A stretch of DNA of 64,000 nt from Methylobacterium sp. (GCA_002928875.1 PERO01000006.1:1-64000); one strand, 5' to 3'. Numbered from the stretch's first letter, positions 34,278-43,763 are shown. Numbers and translations: made by a program. Notes: generated by a model from the sequence alone, not told the origin.

Positions 34278-34847
34278 ATGCCCCGCCCCCGCGCCTTCGA
34301 CATGAACAATGTGCTGGAACAGGCGATGCGCGTGTTCTGGAAAAAGGGTTTTGTCGGAACGTCGATGTCCGACCTCTACGAGGCAACCGGCCTGAAGCCG
34401 GGGAACCTCTACCAGGCCTTCAAAGACAAGGATGACATCTTCCAGCACGCTTTCGAGCATTATGCGGGCCATTTTCGCGCGACCTTACCGAAGGGGCTGA
34501 GCGGGCTTCCCGCCATCCGCGCCTGGGTGGAGATCCAGGCGAAGCTCGCAACAGGCGATCCGGAACGGGCGGGATGCCTCATCATCAACACCGTCGCCGA
34601 GCGTGAGGCGCATTCCGCCGCGACGCAGGCCATGGCGCAGGGACGATTGCGCGAAATCCACGAATTCTTTGCGCGAAACCTCGTTCTCGCGAGCGAGCGG
34701 GGGGAATTGCCGCACGAAACCGATATCGAACTCGAGGCGGACGGGCTCCTCGGGGCAGTCGTCAGCATCATGACCCTGGGGCGCGCGGGCGCCGATCGCC
34801 GGGTGATCGAGCATGTCGCCGAGAAGGCATTGCACAGCCTGAAATGA
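34278..34847 (+). CDS. TetR-family transcriptional regulator
   Basis: 189 residues. HTH at about 10-55 (AMRVFWKKGFVGTSMSDLYE, then GLKPGNLYQAFKDKD). GCLIINTVAE at about 99-108 contains the single conserved Cys of redox- or electrophile-responsive relatives. It lies between an exported NTF2-like gene and an Ohr gene; a peroxide-linked role is inference from those neighbours. Confidence 0.88.
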   Translation: MPRPRAFDMNNVLEQAMRVFWKKGFVGTSMSDLYEATGLKPGNLYQAFKDKDDIFQHAFEHYAGHFRATLPKGLSGLPAIRAWVEIQAKLATGDPERAGCLIINTVAEREAHSAATQAMAQGRLREIHEFFARNLVLASERGELPHETDIELEADGLLGAVVSIMTLGRAGADRRVIEHVAEKALHSLK

Positions 34848-34938
34848 TCGATCGATACAAAATAATTCTTGATCGCTCGATTTTAAATCCGTAGAGGCTT
34901 TGTCGCGCCGGATGGACGGCGAGCGAAAGGACCTCCCC

Positions 34939-35358
34939 ATGAAAGTGCTCTACACTGCGAAAGTGCATGTCACCGGCGGCCGCGATGGCCGCGCGACCGC
35001 CGATGACGGCCGGCTGGATGTCGAACTCGCGCTGCCGGCCGCGCTCGGCGGCCAGGGCAACGGCACGAACCCCGAACAGCTTTTCGCGGCCGGTTATGCC
35101 GGCTGCTTCCTCGCTTCAATCCGCTTTGCCGCCGGCCAGATGAAACTGGAGACCGGCGACGTTCAGGCCGATGCCACGATCCTGCTCGGCCCGCATGACG
35201 ATGGCCGTTTCGGCCTGAAGGCCCGGATCGAGGTTGAGGTGCCCCGCCTTGCGGGCGAGGACCTCGACCGCGTGATCGCGGAAGCGAAGCGCATCTGCGC
35301 CTACACCAACGCAACCCGCGGCAATGTCGAGACGACCTTTGTCGTCAACGGCCGCTGA
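34939..35358 (+). CDS. OsmC/Ohr-family organic hydroperoxide resistance protein
   Basis: 139 residues, the usual Ohr length. The two redox cysteines are in GYAGCFLASI and RICAYTNATRGN. It reduces organic hydroperoxides using lipoylated partners (known for the family). ATG 34939 has AAAGGA upstream; the frame extends to 34900 without need. It follows the TetR gene, and repeated GATCG-type palindromes (34847-34856) lie in the 90-bp gap. Confidence 0.9.
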   Translation: MKVLYTAKVHVTGGRDGRATADDGRLDVELALPAALGGQGNGTNPEQLFAAGYAGCFLASIRFAAGQMKLETGDVQADATILLGPHDDGRFGLKARIEVEVPRLAGEDLDRVIAEAKRICAYTNATRGNVETTFVVNGR

Positions 35359-35380
35359 CCCCCGGCAGAGGAGAGCAAAC

Positions 35381-35833
35381 ATGACATCGCGTCGATGGGC
35401 GACCGCCCTCGTGTTCGGTTCGGTCTTTTTCACCACGATCGGGTCCATGGTCATGGCGGCCGCGGCCCAGCCCCTTGCCACCGTGCAGGCGGCCGAAACG
35501 GAATGGTATGAAGCGCTGATGGCCGCCAGCGGCCCGCGGCTCGAGCGGATGATCAGCGCGGATTTCGCCTATCAGCACCCCACCGGCAAGACCTACAACA
35601 AGGCCGATTTCATCCGCGAATTCACGTCGGCCAATGTCACGGTCTCGCGCATCGGCAGCGTCGAGCGTCAGGTGCGGGATTTCGGCGAAACCGTCGTCGT
35701 CTATGGCTCGAACCCCATCGCCGGCCTGCTCGCGGGCCAGCCCTATGCCGGAACGATCCGCTTCGTGAATATCTGGCGGAAGGCGGGCGACGAATGGCGG
35801 ATCGTGCATCGGAATTCCCAGATCCTGCCGTGA
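35381..35833 (+). CDS. Exported DUF4440/NTF2-like protein
   Basis: 150 residues with a signal peptide (about 8-30, AAAAQ cleavage region) and one NTF2-like domain: EWYEALMAASGPRLERMISA then FVNIWRKAGDEWRIVHRNSQ. GAGGAG lies before ATG 35381. It starts 22 bp after the Ohr gene and is likely cotranscribed. Function unknown. Confidence 0.8.
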   Translation: MTSRRWATALVFGSVFFTTIGSMVMAAAAQPLATVQAAETEWYEALMAASGPRLERMISADFAYQHPTGKTYNKADFIREFTSANVTVSRIGSVERQVRDFGETVVVYGSNPIAGLLAGQPYAGTIRFVNIWRKAGDEWRIVHRNSQILP

Positions 35834-36259
35834 CATCCGCGCGGGCCGTCCAGCTCGGACGGGCGGCCCGCGAACACCTTCCGCTATCCTTCCCTTGACT
35901 TTCGGGCGACTGGCGCCGTCGCTCGATCGACAGACAACGGACGACGGTTGATCGCAAAGTCCGGATTTCACTTTTTATTGAGCCGGCGTTAACACGTATC
36001 GACGACCGTGTCGTCCCGGCTTTTATTTCTCCCCTCGCTTCTGTTCAAAAAAAGACAACTGCTCCATTGCAGCAAAGCGTCTCGTTTTGACAATCTTTGT
36101 TGGCATTCCTGCAAAACGAAAATTGCCTCAAGATTAAGCAGCTGATCATATTCAATATTAGATGTATCTAGGAATAAATTCAGTCGCCGCGGCATAGTAT
36201 TCTTTCTTAATAATCTCGCTCCATATTGCTTGAGTCATCGATAAAACAGGAGCGCTGAC
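35834..36259. other. AT-rich intergenic stretch with two hairpins
   Basis: About 425 bp. A GC-rich imperfect hairpin at 35838-35875 may end the Ohr operon. A nested hairpin at 35981-36024 has outer stem AGCCGG/CCGGCT and inner stem GACGAC/GTCGTC, followed by TTTTATTT, like a terminator but far from any gene end. The rest is AT-rich and has no recognisable frame; it must contain the promoter of the Cache gene. Confidence 0.5.
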
Positions 36260-36718
36260 ATGAATTCCCGAAGGATGTTTCTCAACGGGCTCGCGGCAGG
36301 TGCCGCCATGGCCCTCCTCCCCACGGCCGGTCATGCGGCGGTTGGCGGAACGCCGGACGAGGCCAAGGCCATGCTTGATCGCGCGGTTGCCGTGATGAAG
36401 CAGAAGGGCAAGGCCGATGCGGCCAAGATCTTCAATGATGGAACGGATGGCTTCAAGGATCGCGACCTTTACGTCGTCATGATCAATGACAGCGGCGTCT
36501 TCGAAGCGCATGGCGACATCAAGGCCATGGTGGGCCGCAACATGATCGACCTGCGCGATCCCGATGGCCGCCCCATCGTCCGCGCCATCCTGTCGGTCAA
36601 GGATAGCGGCATGGTCGAGTTCAAGTGGAAGAACCCGCTGACCAACGCCGTCGAGCCGAAGCAGATGTTCTGCAGCCGCATGGGCGACGTCGTTCTCGCG
36701 GTGGGCGCCTACAAGTAA
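36260..36718 (+). CDS. Exported single-Cache-domain protein
   Basis: 152 residues. A signal peptide ([23 protein letters not shown], read as about 4-26) precedes a Cache_2-type sensor fold: [17 protein letters not shown] and [20 protein letters not shown] are typical strands. AGGAGC precedes the ATG. It lies 46 bp upstream of a chemoreceptor gene whose own periplasmic part is not Cache-like, so the two may form a binding-protein/receptor pair (inference). Confidence 0.85.
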   Translation: MNSRRMFLNGLAAGAAMALLPTAGHAAVGGTPDEAKAMLDRAVAVMKQKGKADAAKIFNDGTDGFKDRDLYVVMINDSGVFEAHGDIKAMVGRNMIDLRDPDGRPIVRAILSVKDSGMVEFKWKNPLTNAVEPKQMFCSRMGDVVLAVGAYK

Positions 36719-36764
36719 GCCCGTCGACCAATTCTTGCATCACGTGTCAACCAGCGGGCGATCC

Positions 36765-38456
36765 ATGATAAAGTTTTCTGACCTTTCCACCGGGCTGAAA
36801 GTCCTGATTGCCCCGCTGGTTGCCATCTGCGCCTTTCTCGGCATCGGCCTGATGGCGTTCCAGCTTTACACCACCATCCGCGACAACAATGCGCGCGTGG
36901 CCGAAGCCGCCAACCTCAAGCTGGAGGCCACGCAGGCGGCCCGCACATTCCAGGAGGGGGTGGCCTCCTTCTATCGCGGCATCAGCTGGACCTACTCTAA
37001 GGTCGAGCAGAAGCTGGTGGATGCCGAACTCGAGCGCGGCAAGAAGGGCGTCGCGGAGATCGAGAAGAGCCTGCTTGCGACCCGGACCGGCGACGATGCG
37101 AAAAGCGCCGGGACCATTCGCGACCTGGGCCCGCGCATCAAGGCGCTGACCACCTCGCTCGACAACGTGGCCTCGCTGATCGCCGTCGACCCCTTTCTCG
37201 CCTCCATGCAGATGTCGGACGTCAATGTCCGCGTGAAGGAAATCGAGGCGGGCCTTGCAACGCTCGCGGAGATCACGGGGCAGCGCATGGCCGAATTGCG
37301 CGCCCAGACCGACCTTTCCGCGGAAGAAGCCATCCGCAATTTCCTTGTCGCGTCCGCGGTCGCGATCCTCAGCGCACTCATGCTGGCGATCTTCGTCGGG
37401 CGGATGATCGCCCGGCCGATCGTGGGCATCACCCGCGCCATGCGGCAGATCGCCGAGGGTGACCTCGAGACCCAGATCCCGGTCGAGAACCGCCGCGACG
37501 AGATCGGCGCGATGGCGACAGCCCTGGCGGTATTCAAGGACAATGCCCTGCAGATGCGCACGATCGAGGCCGAACAGGCCGAAGCGCAGCGCAAGGCCGG
37601 CGAAACGCGCCGGGCCGAGATGATGAAGATGGCCGATCAGTTCGAAACCGCTGTCGGTTCCGTCGTGGCAGTTGTCGCCTCTGCGGCTGCCGAATTGCAG
37701 CAATCCGCGCAAGTGCTGAGCGTGAATGCCGAGGAGACCGTCGGACAATCGACCGCCGTCGCCGCGGCGACCGAGCAGGCCACCACCAACGTGCAGACCG
37801 TGGCAGTCTCCGCCGAGCAGCTTTACGGCTCCATTGCCGAAATCGCCGGGCAGGTCGGAAAGTCGAGCAGCATTGCCGGCCAGGCGGTCGAGCAGGCGCG
37901 CGTCACCGAAGGCACCATCCGCAATCTCAGCGAGGCGGCCGAGAAGATCGGCACCGTGGTCGAGATCATCTCGAGCATCGCGGCGCAGACCAATCTGCTC
38001 GCGCTCAACGCCACGATCGAGGCGGCGCGGGCGGGCGAGGCAGGCCGGGGCTTTGCGGTCGTCGCCAGCGAGGTCAAGGATCTCGCGGCCCAGACGGCGA
38101 AGGCGACCAGCGAGATCGCCTCGCAGATCGGCTTCATCCAGGGGGCGACCCAGCAATCCACCGAAGCGATCGCCTCGATCGGCCGGACGATCGACGACAT
38201 GAGCGGCATCGCCCTGTCCATCGCCTCGGCCATCGAGGAGCAGCGCACGGTCACCCAGGACATTTCGCGCAATGCGCAGGAGGCGGCGGCCGGCACGCAG
38301 GAAGTCGCGCGCAACATCACGCAGGTGAATGGCGCGATGACCGAAACCGGCACGGCGGCGAACCAGCTTCTCGGCGCCTCGAGCGAACTGGCCACGCAGT
38401 CGACGGCGCTTCATTCCAAGGTGTCGGAGTTCCTGGATCGTGTCCGCGCCGGCTGA
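36765..38456 (+). CDS. Methyl-accepting chemotaxis protein
   Basis: 563 residues from ATG 36765 (an in-frame ATG lies at 36735). First membrane helix about 12-35, a helical periplasmic domain of about 150 residues, second helix about 197-217, HAMP linker, then a signalling domain with the hairpin tip [20 protein letters not shown] and [21 protein letters not shown]. No C-terminal CheR-binding pentapeptide. No che genes lie nearby. It follows the Cache protein gene and is likely cotranscribed. Confidence 0.92.
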   Translation: MIKFSDLSTGLKVLIAPLVAICAFLGIGLMAFQLYTTIRDNNARVAEAANLKLEATQAARTFQEGVASFYRGISWTYSKVEQKLVDAELERGKKGVAEIEKSLLATRTGDDAKSAGTIRDLGPRIKALTTSLDNVASLIAVDPFLASMQMSDVNVRVKEIEAGLATLAEITGQRMAELRAQTDLSAEEAIRNFLVASAVAILSALMLAIFVGRMIARPIVGITRAMRQIAEGDLETQIPVENRRDEIGAMATALAVFKDNALQMRTIEAEQAEAQRKAGETRRAEMMKMADQFETAVGSVVAVVASAAAELQQSAQVLSVNAEETVGQSTAVAAATEQATTNVQTVAVSAEQLYGSIAEIAGQVGKSSSIAGQAVEQARVTEGTIRNLSEAAEKIGTVVEIISSIAAQTNLLALNATIEAARAGEAGRGFAVVASEVKDLAAQTAKATSEIASQIGFIQGATQQSTEAIASIGRTIDDMSGIALSIASAIEEQRTVTQDISRNAQEAAAGTQEVARNITQVNGAMTETGTAANQLLGASSELATQSTALHSKVSEFLDRVRAG

Positions 38457-38495
38457 TCGCCGTGTCAGGCCGTCAGCCGGCGGGGAGATCAGAGG

Positions 38496-39161
38496 TCACG
38501 CGGCGCGGGCCGGCCTGAGGGATTGGAGCGCCACGAGGGCGACCTGCGGGTCGAGCCGCTTGCGATAATCCGGTTCGATGAAGGCGGCGGTGATCGCTCC
38601 GCCCCTGTCGACCACGAAGGTGGCGGGCATCGGCAAGGCCCAGGTGCCGTCACCGTTGCGGTCCGGCAGGGCATGGCCCGCCTTCTCGTAGAAGGGCTTC
38701 ACGGCATCCGAGAGCGTGAAGCGGATGCCGAGCGCCGCCGCGAAATCGCCGCCGACATCCGACAGCACCGTGAACGCGAGGTCGTTCTTCTCGGCGGTCG
38801 AGAGCGCGTGATCGGGGAGTTCCGGCGTCACCGCGACCAGCGTGCCGCCCACCGCCTCGATCTCCTTCAGGAGCGCCTGATAGGCCCGCAGTTCGAGGTT
38901 GCAATAGGGGCACCAGCCGCCGCGATAGAAGGTGATGATCACGGGTTTGTCGGCCACCAGCGATTCGAGATCGAACGCCTTTCCGTGCTGGTTGATGAGG
39001 TTGGTCGTCACCGGCAGCCTGTCGCCGGCCTTGGCGGCACGTGCGAGAATGCCGCTGCCGCGCAGGTCTTCGATGTCGCCGGCGATGAGCTTCGCGATGG
39101 TCTCGCCAACGCGGGATTCCCAGCCTGAGCGGAAGGCGTCGAGTTCGGTCTGGAGGGTCAT
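38496..39161 (-). CDS. Peroxiredoxin-like (AhpC/TSA) protein
   Basis: 221 residues. FYRGGWCPYCNLELRAYQ carries Cys84 and Cys87 of a CxxC redoxin site; a helical N-terminal extension of about 45 residues precedes the fold. Third gene of a leftward group with enoyl-CoA hydratase-like and AhpD-like genes, divergent from LysR. Function: thiol-dependent peroxide reduction is likely, perhaps served by the neighbouring AhpD-like protein (inference). Confidence 0.87.
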   Translation of the reverse strand: MTLQTELDAFRSGWESRVGETIAKLIAGDIEDLRGSGILARAAKAGDRLPVTTNLINQHGKAFDLESLVADKPVIITFYRGGWCPYCNLELRAYQALLKEIEAVGGTLVAVTPELPDHALSTAEKNDLAFTVLSDVGGDFAAALGIRFTLSDAVKPFYEKAGHALPDRNGDGTWALPMPATFVVDRGGAITAAFIEPDYRKRLDPQVALVALQSLRPARAA

Positions 39162-39236
39162 GGGTCTGGCTTTCGGGAGAGGGGGAGAGGGAGAACGGAT
39201 GGGGCGATGTCTGGAACGGGAGGGCGCCGGGGCGGA

Positions 39237-40007
39237 TTACCCCGCGGCCCGCTTGCTCTTCACGAGGGCTGCGGCCGAAGCGCCTTCCAGCGAGAGGCCG
39301 TAGCCGACCTCGCGGACGATGCGCTCCTTGATGGGCTGGATGTAGTGGATGCGGGTGTTGCGCAGCGTCACGTCGGTCTTGTCGAGCCAGGTGCGGGCCA
39401 GCGCTTTGGCGCGGGCCACGGCCTCGCCATCCGGCACCACCTCGGCAACGAGGCCGAGCGCGTGGGCCTCGCGGGCGGAGAGCGGCTTCGGGTTCAGGAG
39501 CATGGCCTGCGCCCGCGTCGGGCCGAGATGGTAGCTCCACAGGGTGTAGACCCCGTCGCCCGGCACGATGCCGCCGGCGAAATGCGGCAGATCGTTGAAG
39601 GAGGCACTTTCGCCGGCGATGATCACGTTGGCGAGCAGGCCGTATTCGGAATGCACATGCGCGCGGCCTTCCAGCGCGAAGATCATGGGCACGCGGATAT
39701 TGGCGATGTTCTCGAGGATCTGCGTGCCCTCGTCATGGATCTGCGACCAGACATCCGGATCGGAGACATCGCCGAAGGTCGCGAAATCGACGCTGGTGAT
39801 GAAATCCTTCGCCGAGCCCGTGAGGATGACCACGCGGTTCGCGCGGTCGCGGCTCACGTCGTAGAAGGCATCGACGAAGGATTCGTGCTCGACCTGGGTG
39901 AAGTCCAGCGCGCCGCCATCCCGGTGCAGCGCCATCACCAGGATGCCGTCTGCGTCACGCTCGAAGCGGATGGTCGGATATTTCGAGAAGTAGCTCGGGT
40001 TGGTCAT
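39237..40007 (-). CDS. Enoyl-CoA hydratase/isomerase-family protein
   Basis: 256 residues of crotonase fold (about 10-230). GSAKDFITSVDFATF stands where the oxyanion-loop CAG(A/G)D motif is expected and lacks the usual CAG, and the second loop reads EGRAHVHSEY instead of a G-rich segment. The usual acidic catalytic pair is not obvious, so the reaction may differ from hydration. The start at 40007 follows a leftward AhpD-like gene by 53 bp. Confidence 0.8.
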   Translation of the reverse strand: MTNPSYFSKYPTIRFERDADGILVMALHRDGGALDFTQVEHESFVDAFYDVSRDRANRVVILTGSAKDFITSVDFATFGDVSDPDVWSQIHDEGTQILENIANIRVPMIFALEGRAHVHSEYGLLANVIIAGESASFNDLPHFAGGIVPGDGVYTLWSYHLGPTRAQAMLLNPKPLSAREAHALGLVAEVVPDGEAVARAKALARTWLDKTDVTLRNTRIHYIQPIKERIVREVGYGLSLEGASAAALVKSKRAAG

Positions 40008-40060
40008 GGCTGCCTCGGTACGGGTGCGGGATGGGGGCCGGAGGGGAAAGGCGCCGAGGG

Positions 40061-40615
40061 TTACTCGGCGGCGATCTGGGTCGAGAGGGCGGGCGCCGCC
40101 GGGAAATCGACCGGCACCTGCGTCGTGGCATGCAGGTAGTTCGTCACCGTCTTGTCGCCGATCACGACGATCGCATCGACGAGGTTGCCCTTGGTCCAGC
40201 CGGCGGCGAGGAAGGCCTCCACCAGGGCCGGCTGCGCATGGCCGCGGTTCTCGGCGATGTTCTTCACGAGGCGGGCGAGAGCGTCGAGCTTCGGATCGAA
40301 GGAGGCGCGGCCCGTGCGGATCTCGAGGATCTGGGCCGGGGTGAAGCCCACCATGCCGCCGATGACGGTGTGCGCGGCGAGGCAATAGGCGCAATCATTC
40401 ACCTGGCTCACGACCAGATTGACCACTTCGCGCGCCTTGCCGGTGATCGAGGATTTGGCGTTCTGGAAGGCGAGGTAATTGCCGAGCGCGGTTTCGGAAT
40501 GCGCAAACGTCGCATAGAGGTTCGGCACCATGCCGAGCTGGCCCTTGAGCTGGTCGAAGATCGCCTGATTGGCGGCGGAGACGGTGTCGCGGGCGGGAAC
40601 GTTGATTGTCGTCAT
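40061..40615 (-). CDS. Carboxymuconolactone decarboxylase/AhpD-like protein
   Basis: 184 residues, all-helical. VNDCAYCLAAH contains the CxxC plus His site of AhpD-type alkylhydroperoxidases. ATG 40615 begins the leftward group; the frame upstream is promoter sequence. With the redoxin two genes away it may form a peroxidase/reductase pair. Confidence 0.9.
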   Translation of the reverse strand: MTTINVPARDTVSAANQAIFDQLKGQLGMVPNLYATFAHSETALGNYLAFQNAKSSITGKAREVVNLVVSQVNDCAYCLAAHTVIGGMVGFTPAQILEIRTGRASFDPKLDALARLVKNIAENRGHAQPALVEAFLAAGWTKGNLVDAIVVIGDKTVTNYLHATTQVPVDFPAAPALSTQIAAE

Positions 40616-40720
40616 GGGTCTTCTCCTTGAGCTTCGGTGGCGGCGTCGCGCCGTCCTTCCGTGCTGATAGGAGTGCCCCATTCATCCCGATGCGAGAACC
40701 GGGCTTGACCGGATGACATT

Positions 40721-40741
40721 CATTCATAGACTGGATGAATG
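40721..40741. promoter_or_regulatory. Inverted repeat CATTCAT-N7-ATGAATG
   Basis: Perfect 7-bp inverted repeat that reaches into the LysR start codon, between the LysR gene and the AhpD-like operon. Candidate LysR site; a repressor here would block its own translation start region. Confidence 0.55.
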
Positions 40742-41656
40742 AGCGACGTCCTGCTGCTGTTCCGCACCTTTGTCCGCACCGTCGAGGCGGGGTCCTTCAC
40801 CGCCGTCGCCCGTGATCTCAACTCCTCGCAGCCCACCATCTCCCGGCAGATCGCGCTGCTCGAGGACCATCTCGGCTGCCTCCTCTTCCAGCGCACGACG
40901 CGAACGCTCACGCTCACCGATGACGGGCGCATCTTCTACGATCATGCCTCGCGCACGCTGGAGGCGGCGGCGGAAGCGGAAAGCGCCGTGGGGCGGCGCA
41001 AGGGCAAGCCCTCGGGCGAATTGCGGCTCGCCTGTTCCGGCGTGTTCGGCCGGCTGCATGTACTGCCGCGCCTCGCGCGGTTCCGTGCGCGCTATCCCGA
41101 TGTCAGCATCGCGCTGCACATGACGGACGGCTTCACCGACCTCATCGAGGAGGGCATCGACCTCGCCCTGCGCGTGGGCGAAATCCGCGACGGCTCGCTG
41201 GTCGCGCGCCGGATCGGCACCTCGCGCCGCGTCGTGGTGGCGACGGCGGATTACCTCGCCCGCCATGGCACGCCGCTCCACCCGCACGACCTCGCGGGGC
41301 ATCCTTGCGTCATCTACGACCGGCTCCTGACCGGCGCATCCTGGAGCTTCCAGACCCCGGAAGGGCCGCTGGCCATCCCCGTCTCGGGACCGATCCATGT
41401 CAACAGCACCGAGGCCGTGCGCGCCGCCGTGCTGGAGAGCCTCGGCATCGGTTACGTGCCGGTCTGGCATTTCGTGGATGACGAGATCGAGAGCGGCCGG
41501 CTGGTGGTGCTGCTGCGCGATTTCGAAGCGACGCCGCAGCCCATCTCGGCCGTGTTCCCCTCCCGCCGCTTCCTGCCGCCGAAAGTGCGCGCGGCAATCG
41601 ACTTCTTCGCCGCCGAGTTCGAGATCGACCCGCGGCTGCGCATCAGCGACCACTGA
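40739..41656 (+). CDS. LysR-family transcriptional regulator
   Basis: 305 residues. HTH at about 5-62 (LLFRTFVRTVEAGSFTAVAR, then SSQPTISRQIALLEDHLG). Effector domain from about 90, of the CrgA/DsdC-like subgroup (FTDLIEEGIDLALRVGE). It diverges from the AhpD-like/crotonase/redoxin group, which is its likely target. Confidence 0.9.
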   Translation: MSDVLLLFRTFVRTVEAGSFTAVARDLNSSQPTISRQIALLEDHLGCLLFQRTTRTLTLTDDGRIFYDHASRTLEAAAEAESAVGRRKGKPSGELRLACSGVFGRLHVLPRLARFRARYPDVSIALHMTDGFTDLIEEGIDLALRVGEIRDGSLVARRIGTSRRVVVATADYLARHGTPLHPHDLAGHPCVIYDRLLTGASWSFQTPEGPLAIPVSGPIHVNSTEAVRAAVLESLGIGYVPVWHFVDDEIESGRLVVLLRDFEATPQPISAVFPSRRFLPPKVRAAIDFFAAEFEIDPRLRISDH

Positions 41657-41766
41657 CGCGCCGGCTTCCCCATCCTGATGTCCCGGACGCGGAAGGCCAC
41701 GCGGGCGGGCCTGCGCGATCGCCCTGCAGGCCCCTGCGACAGGCTGCGCCTTGACATGGATCAAAG

Positions 41767-41803
41767 ATTCCTGTTTTTCAGAAAAGTCTGAAAATTCAGG
41801 AAT
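41767..41803. promoter_or_regulatory. 37-bp near-palindrome before the GbsR-type gene
   Basis: Inner arms TTTTCAGA-AAAG-TCTGAAAA (41775-41794) are perfect, and outer arms TTCCTG (41768-41773) and CAGGAA (41797-41802) also pair. It ends 7 bp before the regulator ATG. Strong operator candidate for autoregulation and control of the following cydAB genes. Confidence 0.75.
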
Positions 41804-41809
41804 TGGCCG

Positions 41810-42388
41810 ATGACACTCCCGCCGCTCTGCGAAGCCTTCGTCCTCCATTTCGGCGAGATGGGCAGCCGCTGGGGCATCAACCGCACGGTCGGGCAGATCT
41901 ATGCGGTGCTGTTTGTCGCCGAGCGCCCGCTTTGCGCCGATGACATCGTGGAGCGGCTCGGCATCTCGCGCTCGAATGTCTCGATGGGCATCAAGGAGCT
42001 CCAGAGCTGGAACCTTTTGCGCCAGCGCTCCATTCCCGGCGACCGACGCGAGTTCTTCCATACGCCGGAGGACATCTACGCGATCGTCCGCACGCTGGTG
42101 GAGGAGCGCAAGAAGCGCGAGATCGACCCCACGCTCTCGGTCTTGCGTGAATTACTGATGCGCTCGCCGGAAAGCGACAGCGAAAGGCATGCGCAGGCCC
42201 GCATCCGCGAAATGCACGAACTCATCGAGCTTCTCACCAGCTGGTACGCCGATGTGCAGAAGCTCGAGACGGAGCGCCTCATCCAGCTCCTAAGCCTCGG
42301 CTCGAAGATCGTGAAGGTGCTCGACATGAAGGACCGGTTCTTCGCGCTGCCCGGCGGCAAGCGCCAGCCGGCCAACACGGAAGGCTGA
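41810..42388 (+). CDS. GbsR/MarR-type transcriptional regulator
   Basis: 192 residues. Winged HTH at about 22-85: VGQIYAVLFVAERPLCADDI, then GISRSNVSMGIKELQSW. The C-terminal helical part (about 90-165) fits GbsR-like MarR relatives. It stops 4 bp before cydA and shares its promoter, so it is cotranscribed with the oxidase and likely controls it through the palindrome upstream. The signal is unknown. Confidence 0.87.
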   Translation: MTLPPLCEAFVLHFGEMGSRWGINRTVGQIYAVLFVAERPLCADDIVERLGISRSNVSMGIKELQSWNLLRQRSIPGDRREFFHTPEDIYAIVRTLVEERKKREIDPTLSVLRELLMRSPESDSERHAQARIREMHELIELLTSWYADVQKLETERLIQLLSLGSKIVKVLDMKDRFFALPGGKRQPANTEG

Positions 42389-42392
42389 CGCC

Positions 42393-43763
42393 ATGGACCC
42401 GATCCTGCTCGCCCGCATCCAGTTCGGCGCGAATATCTCGTTTCACATCCTCTTCCCCACGATCACCATCGCTTTGGGCTGGGTGCTGCTTTTCATCAAG
42501 CTGCGCTTCAACGCGACGAAGGACGAGGCGTGGATGAACGCCTATCGTTTCTTCGTGAAGGTCTTCGCGCTCTCCTTCGCGCTGGGCGTGGTGTCCGGCA
42601 TCACGATGAGCTTCCAGTTCGGCACCAACTGGCCGGGCTTCATGGAGCGCGTCGGCAACATTGCCGGGCCGCTTCTGGCCTATGAAGTGCTGACGGCGTT
42701 CTTCCTCGAGGCGACCTTCCTCGGCATCATGCTGTTCGGGTTCCGCCGCGTGCCGAACTGGGTGCACACCATGGCGACCTTCCTTGTCGCCTTCGGGACG
42801 ACGATGTCGGCTTTCTGGATCATCGTCCTGAATTCGTGGATGCACACGCCGGCCGGTTTCGAACTGCGCAACGGCGTGGCCCACGCCACGGATTGGTGGG
42901 CGATCGTTTTCAACCCCTCCATGCCCTACCGGCTCGCGCATATGCTGATCGCTTCGGGCCTGACCTGCGCCTTCCTGATCGCCGGCCTCTCGGCCTGGCG
43001 CTGGCTGCGCGGCGACCGGGAGCGCGACGTGGTCCTCGCGCTGCGCCTCGGCGTGACGCTCGGCGCGGTGCTGATCCCGGTGCAGATCCTCGTGGGCGAT
43101 CTGCATGGTCTCAACACGCTGGAGCACCAGCCCGCGAAGGTCGCGGCGATGGAGGGCAACTGGGAGACGCGCGGCAACGTGCCGCTCGTGCTGTTCGCGC
43201 TGCCCAACGAGCGCGAGCGCCGCAACGATTTCCAGATCGCCATTCCGAACGGCGCGAGCCTGATCCTGAAGCACCATGCCGAAGGGGTGGTGCCGGGGCT
43301 GAACCAGTTCGAGGGCAAGCATCCGCCTGTCGCGCCGGTCTTCTTCGCCTTCCGCGTGATGGTGGGGATGGGCATGGCCATGCTCGCGATCAGCTGGCTC
43401 GGCAGTTATTTCATCTGGCGGCGCGGGCATCTGCCGAAGTTGCTCGCCTGGGGCTTCGTCGCGATGACCTTCTCCGGCTGGATCGCCACGCTCGCCGGCT
43501 GGTACGTGACCGAGATCGGTCGCCAGCCCTGGCTCGTGACGGGCGTGCTCTCCACCGCCCAGGCCGCCTCCGCGGTGCCGGCGGGGATGATCGGCACGAC
43601 GCTCGCGATGTATCTCGCGATCTACGTGGTGTTGCTCGGAGCCTATATCTCCGTGTTGTTCCACCTCGCCGGCAAGGGCAATGCGGCGGTGCTTGGGCCT
43701 GTCCCGGCACCGGGGCCGAACATCCCGGACCCGGCGACGGTCGCCCTCGAAACGGCGCGGTGA
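42393..43763 (+). CDS. cydA: Cytochrome bd-type (cyanide-insensitive) quinol oxidase subunit I
   Basis: 456 residues, the short-Q-loop CIO type. MDPILLARIQFGANISFH gives the haem b595 ligand His18; conserved features include an Glu-rich second helix (AYEVLTAFFLEATFLGIMLFG) and GRQPW at 376-380. It oxidises quinol and reduces oxygen to water at the inner membrane, without proton pumping. It is directly followed by cydB. No cydX frame or cydDC genes are seen here. Confidence 0.95.
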   Translation: MDPILLARIQFGANISFHILFPTITIALGWVLLFIKLRFNATKDEAWMNAYRFFVKVFALSFALGVVSGITMSFQFGTNWPGFMERVGNIAGPLLAYEVLTAFFLEATFLGIMLFGFRRVPNWVHTMATFLVAFGTTMSAFWIIVLNSWMHTPAGFELRNGVAHATDWWAIVFNPSMPYRLAHMLIASGLTCAFLIAGLSAWRWLRGDRERDVVLALRLGVTLGAVLIPVQILVGDLHGLNTLEHQPAKVAAMEGNWETRGNVPLVLFALPNERERRNDFQIAIPNGASLILKHHAEGVVPGLNQFEGKHPPVAPVFFAFRVMVGMGMAMLAISWLGSYFIWRRGHLPKLLAWGFVAMTFSGWIATLAGWYVTEIGRQPWLVTGVLSTAQAASAVPAGMIGTTLAMYLAIYVVLLGAYISVLFHLAGKGNAAVLGPVPAPGPNIPDPATVALETAR

